A stretch of 64,000 bases of DNA, from NCBI RefSeq assembly GCF_003352045.1, contig NZ_CP025815.1, forward strand, positions 3,906,001 to 3,970,000. Direction: 5' to 3'. This stretch comes from Sulfitobacter sp. JL08. GTDB lineage: Bacteria; Pseudomonadota; Alphaproteobacteria; Rhodobacterales; Rhodobacteraceae. The notes under the pieces were generated by a model that was not told the origin of the DNA, made no database searches, and saw only the letters and a list, made by a program, of their open reading frames with translations. Below, piece by piece: positions 57,457 through 64,000 of this stretch. Each line of letters starts with the position of its first letter. Positions within the stretch are counted from its first letter, which is position 1. A program made the translations under genes and the position numbers.

Positions 57457-58935
57457 ATGCTTGATGCGACAACAGACCTGAAATCACTTTTGAAAGATCC
57501 CAGCCTTCTGGCAACCCAAGGCTATGTCGGCGGGCAATGGATCGATGGCGACGGGGGCGCAACGTTCGATGTGTCCAATCCGGCGCGCGGCGATGTGATT
57601 GCCGCGGTCGCCGATCTTAGCCGCGCCCAGGTGGCAGGTGCCATTGCGCAGGCCGAAGCGGCGCAAAAGGACTGGGCCAAATGGACCGGCAAGGAACGCG
57701 CCGCCGTGCTGCGCAAGTGGTTCGATCTGATGATCGAAAACGCCGATGATCTGGCAATGATCCTGACCGCCGAACAGGGCAAGCCGCTGGCCGAAGCCAA
57801 GGGCGAGATCGTTTACGGAGCCTCGTTCGTGGAGTTCTTTGGCGAACAGGCCAAGCGCGTCTACGGCGAAACCATTCCCGGCCACCAGCGCGACAAGCGG
57901 ATCACCGTAATCAAGCAGCCCATCGGTGTGGCCGCATCCATCACGCCGTGGAATTTCCCCAATGCGATGATCACGCGCAAGGCGGCCCCAGCACTGGCGG
58001 CGGGCTGTGCGTTCGTGGCGCGCCCTGCGGCGGAAACGCCACTGTCCGCCACCGTTCTGGGTGTGCTGGCCGAGCGCGCGGGCATTCCGGCGGGCGTGTT
58101 CAACGTTGTTCCGTCGTCCCGGTCATCGGAAATCGGCAAGGAATTCTGCGAAAACCCCGCCGTACGCAAGTTGACCTTTACCGGATCCACCGAAGTCGGC
58201 CGCATCCTGCTGCGTCAGGCCGCAGATCAGGTGATGAAATGCAGCATGGAACTGGGCGGCAACGCCCCGTTCATCGTGTTTGACGATGCCGATCTGGATG
58301 CCGCCGTTGAAGGCGCGATGCTGTGCAAGTTCCGCAACAACGGGCAGACCTGTGTCTGTGCCAACCGGATTTACGTTCAGGCCGGTGTCTACGACGCCTT
58401 TGCCGAAAAACTGACGGCTGCGGTGAACAAGCTGAGCGTTGGCGACGGGCTGTCTGACGGTGTGACAACCGGCCCGCTGATCAATGCCGATGCGGTCGAC
58501 AAGGTCGTCGAACATATCGAGGACGTGACAGCCAATGGCGGCACAGTTCTGGCGGGCGGCAAGGCCCACGCGCTGGGTGGCACGTTCTTCCAGCCCACCA
58601 TTGTTGCCGGCGTGACGCAGGACATGAAGGTGGCGCAGGAAGAAACATTCGGCCCGCTGGCGCCGCTGTTCAAATTCGAGGATGAAGACGAAGTGATCGC
58701 GATGGCCAATGACACGATCTTTGGTCTTGCATCCTATTTCTACGCCAAGGATCTGAGCCGCGTTTACAAGGTTGCCGAAGCGCTGGAATACGGGATCGTC
58801 GGCGTCAACACCGGCATCATTTCCACCGAGGTCGGGCCGTTTGGCGGTGTCAAGCAATCCGGTCTGGGCCGCGAAGGCAGCCACCACGGCATCGAGGATT
58901 ATCTGGAGATGAAATACATCTGCATGTCCGTCTGA
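57457..58935 (+). CDS. gabD: NAD(P)-dependent succinate-semialdehyde dehydrogenase
   Basis: A 492-residue aldehyde dehydrogenase of the GabD branch, likely oxidising succinate semialdehyde to succinate. The catalytic glutamate is in MELGGNAPFIVF and the catalytic cysteine in FRNNGQTCVCANR. ITPWNFPNAMITRKAAPAL is the substrate/cofactor loop. In VARPAAETPLSA an Arg stands where many homologues have Lys at the NADP phosphate-binding position. Glutarate semialdehyde is an alternative substrate. GAAGGGAG precedes ATG 57457; a terminator follows. Confidence 0.92.
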   Translation: MLDATTDLKSLLKDPSLLATQGYVGGQWIDGDGGATFDVSNPARGDVIAAVADLSRAQVAGAIAQAEAAQKDWAKWTGKERAAVLRKWFDLMIENADDLAMILTAEQGKPLAEAKGEIVYGASFVEFFGEQAKRVYGETIPGHQRDKRITVIKQPIGVAASITPWNFPNAMITRKAAPALAAGCAFVARPAAETPLSATVLGVLAERAGIPAGVFNVVPSSRSSEIGKEFCENPAVRKLTFTGSTEVGRILLRQAADQVMKCSMELGGNAPFIVFDDADLDAAVEGAMLCKFRNNGQTCVCANRIYVQAGVYDAFAEKLTAAVNKLSVGDGLSDGVTTGPLINADAVDKVVEHIEDVTANGGTVLAGGKAHALGGTFFQPTIVAGVTQDMKVAQEETFGPLAPLFKFEDEDEVIAMANDTIFGLASYFYAKDLSRVYKVAEALEYGIVGVNTGIISTEVGPFGGVKQSGLGREGSHHGIEDYLEMKYICMSV

Positions 58936-58957
58936 TCCACGATCACAAAGAAACCGG

Positions 58958-58998
58958 AAAAGCCGCCGGCGCGATACAATTCGCACCGGCGGCTTTTT
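58958..58998. terminator. Bidirectional terminator between gabD-like and CoA-transferase genes
   Basis: AAAAGCCGCCGG (58958-58969) pairs with CCGGCGGCTTTT (58986-58997) around a 16-base loop, with T/A runs on both sides, so it can work for both convergent genes. Confidence 0.85.
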
Positions 58999-59020
58999 CA
59001 TGTCCGGATCGGTCTGGCCG

Positions 59021-60139
59021 TCAGCCGGCGTTGTCTTCGCCCAGTTTGGGCGCCGGACGGTGCAGGGCCAGATTGGCATCGGAAAACCGGAACGGGGATC
59101 GCACACCCGGCACGCCATCCAGTTCGATCTGCATGCCGCGGGCCACGACCTGCGGGTCGGCCATCACCTCGTCCAGCGTGTTGATCGGGCCGGCGGGCAC
59201 ACCCTGAGCCTCGCAAGCTGCCAAAAGATCGGCCTTGGTGCGTTGTGACGTGGCCGCTGTCAGGCGGGCTGTCATGTCGGCGCGGTTTTCAATACGTTTG
59301 GCATTGGACAGAAAGTCAGGTGCCTGCGCCATGTCATCCAGCCCCAGCAACCGGCACAGGCGCTGGTACTGGCCGTCATTGCCGGTGGCGATGATGATAT
59401 GCCCGTCGGCGCAATCGAACACCTGATAGGGGGTCAGGTTGGGGTGGGCATTGCCCATCCGGCCGGGCGGTGTGCCGGTGACCAGATAGTTCATCGCCTG
59501 GTTTGCGGTGACAGACACGGCCACATCCAGCAGGGACATGTCGATATACTGGCCCTGCCCTGTCGACTGGCGCTGATGCACGGCAGCCAGAATGGCGGTG
59601 GTGGCATAGACGCCGGTGAAGATATCGGTGATCGCCACGCCGGATTTCTGCGGCTGGCCGTCCGCCTCTCCGGTGATCGACATCAGGCCAGACATGCCCT
59701 GAATGATGAAATCATACCCGGCGCGATGGGAATAGGGGCCATCCTGCCCGAATCCGGTGATAGAACAATAGATCAGGCGGGGATTGATCTTGTGCAGATC
59801 GCCATAGGCCAGACCGTATTTTGCCAGCCCGCCCTTCTTGAAATTCTCGATCAGGATATCGGCATCCGCGATCAGGGCCTTGATCCGCTCCTGCCCTTCG
59901 GGCGTGGAAAAATCGACAGTGACCGATGCCTTGCCCCGGTTGCAGGAATGGAAATAGGCCGCCGAGACATCTTCGTCACGGGTGACAAAGGGCGGGCCCC
60001 ATTTGCGCGTGTCATCGCCATCGGGCGATTCCACCTTGATCACTTCGGCCCCCAGATCCGACAGCGTCTGACCGGCCCAGGGGCCGGCCAGAATACGCGC
60101 CAGTTCGATGACCTTCAGCCCAGCAAGCGGTCCCGGCAT
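59021..60139 (-). CDS. Class III CoA-transferase (CaiB/BaiF family)
   Basis: A 372-residue CoA-transferase. The N-terminal Rossmann-like region holds LKVIELARILAGPWAGQTLSDLGAEVIKVE and SFN-RGK sequence (FHSCNRGKASVTVD). The catalytic aspartate is in GYDFIIQGMSGLMSITG. Family enzymes move CoA between acyl acids (carnitine, formate/oxalate, glutarate, succinate). Facing gabD, a role with C4/C5 dicarboxylates such as glutarate is possible but unproven. Its first base overlaps the last base of the DsbA-like stop. Confidence 0.92.
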   Translation of the reverse strand: MPGPLAGLKVIELARILAGPWAGQTLSDLGAEVIKVESPDGDDTRKWGPPFVTRDEDVSAAYFHSCNRGKASVTVDFSTPEGQERIKALIADADILIENFKKGGLAKYGLAYGDLHKINPRLIYCSITGFGQDGPYSHRAGYDFIIQGMSGLMSITGEADGQPQKSGVAITDIFTGVYATTAILAAVHQRQSTGQGQYIDMSLLDVAVSVTANQAMNYLVTGTPPGRMGNAHPNLTPYQVFDCADGHIIIATGNDGQYQRLCRLLGLDDMAQAPDFLSNAKRIENRADMTARLTAATSQRTKADLLAACEAQGVPAGPINTLDEVMADPQVVARGMQIELDGVPGVRSPFRFSDANLALHRPAPKLGEDNAG

Positions 60140-60804
60140 CAGTTGCCCAATGCAGTCTCGATCCGCGCCGACATATCATCGTAGCTGAGGTTCGAATATT
60201 TGGTGCCGTCGATGATGAAGGTCGGGGTTGAGGTGATATCGTCCGCTTCGGCGTTGGCCTGATACCATGCCACCAGAGTTTGCGCCTTGTCCGCATCCTG
60301 CAGACAGGCATTCAGTTCATCATCGCTGACCCCGGCCAGACGCCCGATTTTACGCAATTCTTCGACAATCTGGTTCGGATCGCCGGCGCGGGCCCATGTT
60401 TGCTGACCGGAATACAGCAGATCGGACACCCCGAAAAAGCGATCAGGTCCGGCGCAGCGGGCAATCATCGATGCCCAAAGGCCGAATCGGTCGAAATAGA
60501 CTTCGCGGTAAACGAACCGGACCTTGCCGGTATCGATATAATCAGCCTTCAACTGCTTGTAGGGACCGGCGTGGAACGATGCGCAATGCGGACATGTATA
60601 AGACGCATATTCGATCACGGTGACCGGCGCGTTTTCATCGCCTTGCACCATCTCGGTGATGGTGGAAATATCGATATCCGCAGCCTGTTGGGCGTTGGCT
60701 GCCCCGACCAGCGGGTTGGGCGGGGTGGAAGACGTGCCGGTGAACCACAAAGCCCCGAGGCCAAGGGTTACGGCAGCACAAATGACGGCGATCACACGCT
60801 TCAT
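60139..60804 (-). CDS. DsbA family thiol-disulfide oxidoreductase
   Basis: A 221-residue periplasmic thioredoxin-fold protein. ATG 60804 is chosen. The signal/anchor is MKRVIAVICAAVTLGLGAL (about 1-20). The active site is CPHC in YASYTCPHCASFH, and the cis-proline loop is TSTPTFIIDG, with Thr-Pro. The size and DsbA-like helical insertion match alphaproteobacterial DsbA proteins acting on secreted substrates; whether it oxidises or isomerises disulfides is not certain. It lies between the DciA-like and CoA-transferase genes in one operon. Confidence 0.9.
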   Translation of the reverse strand: MKRVIAVICAAVTLGLGALWFTGTSSTPPNPLVGAANAQQAADIDISTITEMVQGDENAPVTVIEYASYTCPHCASFHAGPYKQLKADYIDTGKVRFVYREVYFDRFGLWASMIARCAGPDRFFGVSDLLYSGQQTWARAGDPNQIVEELRKIGRLAGVSDDELNACLQDADKAQTLVAWYQANAEADDITSTPTFIIDGTKYSNLSYDDMSARIETALGN

Positions 60805-60817
60805 AGCGGATCCTTTC

Positions 60818-61327
60818 CTAGCGTTTTGCTTTTGATAGAACGTTTTTACCCAGCAGTTCCAGCGCGGAACGCAGGTTTTCGTTTTCAACCGACTTTGCCG
60901 CGTCGCGGGCGGATTGTTCCACCGCGGGATCGGCTGGGTTTTCGGCATGTGGTTTCGGGCGCATTTCGAACTGTGCCTGCCCTTCGGCAAAGCCTGTGGG
61001 CGCAGTCTGGGTGATGCGGATACGCGAAATGGCATTATAGCCGTAAACGGCATTCACCTTGGCGCGCAGTTGTTCCTTTTGCATTTCCAGCATCGGGGCC
61101 TGTGCGCCGGTTGTCAGAACCGTCAGCGTTGCGCCAAAGCCGCCGCGCCCATAGCTGACATTAACGGGCCGCGCGATGGCAGCGATATCGTCGCCCACGA
61201 TTTCCGGCCACCCGGTCAGCACACGGCTGACGGCAAAGCCGCGCGTTTCACCCGCGCGCCGGATCCGGTCCGTCAACAGCGTTGCGGTCCGCTTGAATCC
61301 CTTGGTGCCGCCCTGTTTCAAGGTCAT
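60818..61327 (-). CDS. DciA family (DUF721) protein
   Basis: A 169-residue DUF721 protein. KRTATLLTDRIRRAGETRG is the N-terminal helix, and VLTGWPEIVGDDIAAIARPVNV carries the conserved 'W-x-x-IVG' block; LTVLTTGAQAPMLEMQKEQL follows. DciA loads the replicative helicase DnaB in bacteria that lack DnaC; this member is inferred to do so from the family. The C-terminal ~40 residues are charged and variable. It precedes the DsbA-like gene by 13 bases, divergent from mutY. Confidence 0.88.
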   Translation of the reverse strand: MTLKQGGTKGFKRTATLLTDRIRRAGETRGFAVSRVLTGWPEIVGDDIAAIARPVNVSYGRGGFGATLTVLTTGAQAPMLEMQKEQLRAKVNAVYGYNAISRIRITQTAPTGFAEGQAQFEMRPKPHAENPADPAVEQSARDAAKSVENENLRSALELLGKNVLSKAKR

Positions 61328-61410
61328 GGTTTTGGTTCTCCGCGTTGTGCGCTACTTTAGTGGACAGATGATCCAGCGCCAGTGAAACCGACCTGACCGG
61401 AGTATAAACA

Positions 61411-62472
61411 TTGCGTGACCTGCCTGCCCCGGATGCGTTGGCCGACGCGTTGCTGACCTGGTATGACGTGCATGCCCGCGACATGCCGTGGCGGGTACCG
61501 CCTGCCGCCCGCAAGGCCGGTGTGCACCCTGATCCCTATCGGGTCTGGTTGTCGGAAATCATGTTGCAACAGACAACTGTGGCGGCGGTGCGCGATTATT
61601 TCCTGCGGTTCACGACGCGCTGGCCCACTGTGGCCGATCTGGCTGCGGCCCAAGACAGTGATGTGATGGGCGAATGGGCCGGATTGGGATATTACGCCCG
61701 CGCCCGCAACCTGCTGAAATGTGCGCGCCAGATCGTGGCCGATCACGGCGGCCGGTTTCCGCCCGATTACGACGCGCTGATCGCCCTGCCGGGCATCGGG
61801 CCCTACACAGCGGCGGCGATTTCATCAATCGCGTTCGATCTGCGCCATGTGGTGGTCGACGGCAACGTGGAACGCGTGATGGCGCGGATGTTCGATATTC
61901 ACACGCCGTTGCCTGCCGCCAAACCGGGATTGACGGCGCAGGCCGACGCGCTGACCCCGCATCTGCGACCCGGTGATTATGCGCAGGCGGTGATGGATCT
62001 GGGCGCAACGATATGCACGCCGAAATCGCCCGCCTGTGGCATCTGCCCGTGGCGCACGCCCTGCGCGGCGCGCGCGCAGGGTACCGCCGCCGATCTGCCC
62101 AGGAAAACACCCAAGAAACCCAAACCGACGCGCTATGGCATTGTCTATCTTGTCGAACGCAGCGATGGCGCGGTTTTGCTGGAACGCCGCGCCGATAAGG
62201 GATTGCTGGGCGGCATGCTCGGGTGGCCGGGATCGGAGTGGGCCGAAACCGCGCCCCAAGAAAGCCCGCCCTGCGTTGCGGACTGGACCGACACCAAGAC
62301 CGAGGTGCGCCATACATTCACCCACTTTCATCTGATCCTGCGCGTCAGGTCTGCCACCGTGGCGCAGGATCATCCGGTGGACAGGGGCGAATTTCTGGAG
62401 CGCGACAGGTTCCGGCCATCCGATCTGCCCACCGTGATGCGCAAAGCCTATGATTTACGCCACGCAAGTTAA
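61411..62472 (+). CDS. mutY: A/G-specific adenine glycosylase
   Basis: A 353-residue DNA glycosylase that removes adenine mispaired with 8-oxoguanine. The start is TTG 61411. WLSEIMLQQTTVAAV carries the catalytic Glu, LPGIGPYTAAA is the helix-hairpin-helix, VDGNVERVMAR carries the catalytic Asp, and CTPKSPACGICPWRTPC provides the C-x6-C-x2-C-x5-C iron-sulfur ligands. The C-terminal domain (about 230-353) is the Nudix-like module that reads 8-oxoG. Divergent from the DciA-like gene. Confidence 0.95.
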   Translation: MRDLPAPDALADALLTWYDVHARDMPWRVPPAARKAGVHPDPYRVWLSEIMLQQTTVAAVRDYFLRFTTRWPTVADLAAAQDSDVMGEWAGLGYYARARNLLKCARQIVADHGGRFPPDYDALIALPGIGPYTAAAISSIAFDLRHVVVDGNVERVMARMFDIHTPLPAAKPGLTAQADALTPHLRPGDYAQAVMDLGATICTPKSPACGICPWRTPCAARAQGTAADLPRKTPKKPKPTRYGIVYLVERSDGAVLLERRADKGLLGGMLGWPGSEWAETAPQESPPCVADWTDTKTEVRHTFTHFHLILRVRSATVAQDHPVDRGEFLERDRFRPSDLPTVMRKAYDLRHAS

Positions 62473-62535
62473 CGCAGGCTTTGTGCAGGCGGCCATGGCG
62501 GGTTATATCCTTATCGACGAAACACGAGGCCCGGC

Positions 62536-63672
62536 ATGACACGTTCTGCACCACAAACCACACCGCCCGCCGCGGCATTGCCTTTCGCGCTGTCCCTGGC
62601 CCTGATCCCGCTGGCATGGATCGGCGCGCTGAACGGTGGCTGGACGGTCTTGCTGTTGCCGCTGGCCACCTGGGCGCTGTTTTCGGGGCTGGATGCGGTC
62701 TTGGGCGTGAACACTAAAAATGCCGATCCTGAAACCGACGAGGACGAACTGTTCTGGTACAAGGGCATTACGATTGCATGGGTGCCATTGCAGTTTGTGA
62801 CGGTGTTCGCCCTGATCTGGTATGTGCCGCAGTCGGATCATCTGAACACGGTCGAAAAGCTGGCGCTGTTCTTTGGTGTCGGCGTGATGACCGGGACAAT
62901 CGGGATCAATTACAGCCACGAACTGATGCATCAGAAAAACCGTCTGGAACGTGGACTGGCCGATGTCTTGCTCGCCATGGTGCTCTATTCGCATTTCCGG
63001 TCCGAACATCTGCTGGTGCATCACCGCTATGTCGCCACGCCGCGCGATCCGGTAACTGCGCGCTATAATGAAGGGTTTCACCGGTTTTATCCGCGGGTGC
63101 TGAAACAGTGCCTGATCTCGGCGTTTCGGGCCGAAAAGGACATGCTGGCGCGCAAGAACCTGCCGTGGACTGATTTAAGCAACCCGTTTTTCAAATACTG
63201 GGCGCTGCAGGGCGCGATGCTGGTACTGGCGTTTCTTCTGGGCGGCTGGTCGGGCTTTGGGCTGTTTCTGATGCAGGCGGGCGTTGCGATCTGGCAGCTT
63301 GAACTGGTGAACTATGTCGAACATTACGGGCTGACGCGCAAACATCTGGGCGATGGCAAATATGAACACGTCCAGCCCCGCCATTCCTGGAACGCGCCGT
63401 TCAAGGCATCGAACTGGCTGCTGATCAATCTGCAACGCCATTCTGACCACCATTATAAACCCGACCGCCGCTTTCCCCTGTTGCAGAACTATACCGAAGC
63501 CGATGCGCCGCAATTGCCTTACGGGTATCCGGTGATGACCATGGCGGCGATGGTGCCGCCGCTGTGGCGCAAGGTGATGAACAAGCGGGTGAAACGCTGG
63601 CGCGAGATGTATTATCCTGAAATCACCGACTGGACCGCCTATAACAAGGCGCGCAATCCGATGCCGCGCTAG
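62536..63672 (+). CDS. alkB: Alkane 1-monooxygenase
   Basis: A 378-residue integral-membrane di-iron hydroxylase that oxidises medium-chain alkanes at the terminal carbon. GAGG precedes ATG 62536. The histidine boxes are NYSHELMHQKN, SEHLLVHHRYVATPRDP, the NYVEHYGL signature and LQRHSDHHYKP, in AlkB order and spacing. Four or more transmembrane helices are seen (about 15-50, 75-100, 112-125 and 225-255). Rubredoxin and its reductase are needed; none is adjacent. Its stop overlaps that of the convergent cupin gene by four bases. Confidence 0.93.
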   Translation: MTRSAPQTTPPAAALPFALSLALIPLAWIGALNGGWTVLLLPLATWALFSGLDAVLGVNTKNADPETDEDELFWYKGITIAWVPLQFVTVFALIWYVPQSDHLNTVEKLALFFGVGVMTGTIGINYSHELMHQKNRLERGLADVLLAMVLYSHFRSEHLLVHHRYVATPRDPVTARYNEGFHRFYPRVLKQCLISAFRAEKDMLARKNLPWTDLSNPFFKYWALQGAMLVLAFLLGGWSGFGLFLMQAGVAIWQLELVNYVEHYGLTRKHLGDGKYEHVQPRHSWNAPFKASNWLLINLQRHSDHHYKPDRRFPLLQNYTEADAPQLPYGYPVMTMAAMVPPLWRKVMNKRVKRWREMYYPEITDWTAYNKARNPMPR

Positions 63673-64000
63673 GCCGCATCGGCGTGCGGCGCCAGATGGC
63701 CCGTTTTCACGTAGATCAGGCACCCCTCTTCGGAAAACGGCTGGTGCTGTGAAAGATGCGGTGAGCGCAGCCAGCTGCCTGCCGGATAGTCGCCGTGTTC
63801 ATCCTGAAACGTGCCTTCGATCACGAAAATCTCTTCTCCGCCCCAATGGCGGTGAGCGGTGAATTTCGTGCCCGGCGCCCAGCGCACAAGCGCAACGTTT
63901 TCCCCCGGGACAGAGTGAAGCGGCAATACCGACAGGCCCGGCGCCGAACCCGGAACAAACTGTGCGCTTCTTGTATCAACCACCTTCTGTTCGGTATCGT
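63669..64000 (-). CDS. ChrR-type cupin domain protein, 5' end open at the window edge
   Basis: At least 104 residues from GTG 63983, but the frame stays open to base 64000, so the true start may lie outside. The fold is a ChrR cupin-like (Cupin_7) single domain: VRWAPGTKFTAHRHWGGEEIFVIEG has the metal-binding His-x-His and Glu, and GSWLRSPHLSQHQPF supplies further histidines. In anti-sigma ChrR this fold binds zinc, but here there is no anti-sigma helical part. Function unknown. Convergent with alkB. Confidence 0.82.
   Translation of the reverse strand, partial: DTEQKVVDTRSAQFVPGSAPGLSVLPLHSVPGENVALVRWAPGTKFTAHRHWGGEEIFVIEGTFQDEHGDYPAGSWLRSPHLSQHQPFSEEGCLIYVKTGHLAPHADAA

Noticed and set aside
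62536-63672. Fatty acid desaturase instead of AlkB
   Set aside because: The NYVEHYGL and LQRHSDHHYKP signatures are specific to alkane hydroxylases and not found in acyl desaturases.

Overview
The window reads as a piece of an alphaproteobacterial chromosome, most likely a marine member of the Rhodobacterales (Roseobacter group). This rests on gene content and style: high G+C coding sequence with C/G-ending codons, a glnK-amtB pair, nth followed by a PfkB kinase, sfsA-map, mlaA-mlaC, a DUF1523/DUF6638 cluster, a TRAP-type binding protein, and short intergenic hairpin repeats of a kind I recall from this family. The species cannot be named from the sequence alone. I see no rRNA, tRNA, CRISPR array, transposase or phage genes.

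Layout. 1-674: end of a VOC protein facing an FMN reductase. 675-3616: a lower-G+C accessory patch with a GNAT acetyltransferase flanked by two copies of a ~100-base repeat, a UbiE-like methyltransferase and a cupin/cysteine-dioxygenase-like protein. 3788-6678: OmpA lipoprotein, HTH-MGMT repair protein and BenE transporter. 6825-12696: nth, PfkB kinase, GNAT, rppH, a 2,4-dienoyl-CoA reductase-type flavoenzyme and a ZntB/CorA-like transporter. 12858-20665: a second accessory block of lower G+C with loosely packed, unrelated genes (ToxR-like TPR regulator, SDR lacking its catalytic Tyr, TPR protein, tautomerase, hotdog thioesterase, methyltransferase, GFA protein). 20765-30871: DUF4399, LysR, a four-gene overlapping operon (molybdopterin-binding/CinA-like, GNAT, AhpD-like, OmpA-like), sfsA-map, an orphan DctP, and a flavin reductase-rsmD operon. 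31003-39674: ridA-gdpD-FemAB-like-phhB operon, mlaA-mlaC, a class A penicillin-binding protein and glnK-amtB ending in a textbook terminator.

39818-49259: HExxH secreted protein and divergent LysR, aromatic aminotransferase, sulfurtransferase, GST, smpB, MltB-type lytic transglycosylase, and a divergent sulfotransferase / Branch-type glycosyltransferase pair. 49274-56762 is the most unusual part: a minus-strand operon of seven genes separated by at most 39 bases, made of a coiled-coil protein, an uncharacterised protein, an AAA ATPase, a low-G+C HEPN-motif protein, DUF6638, a small membrane protein and DUF1523. Apart from the AAA motifs and the HEPN signature, no function is established for it. 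I read it as an uncharacterised envelope-associated ATPase system carrying a possible abortive-infection-type insertion.

56948-64000: cupin, succinate-semialdehyde-type dehydrogenase, class III CoA-transferase, DsbA-like protein, DciA-like protein, mutY, alkB and a ChrR-type cupin running off the edge. Together the core genes serve DNA repair (nth, mutY, rppH nearby, MGMT), nitrogen sensing (glnK-amtB), envelope maintenance (mla, PBP, MltB, OmpA) and catabolism (dienoyl-CoA reductase, gabD-like, CoA transferase, alkane hydroxylase).
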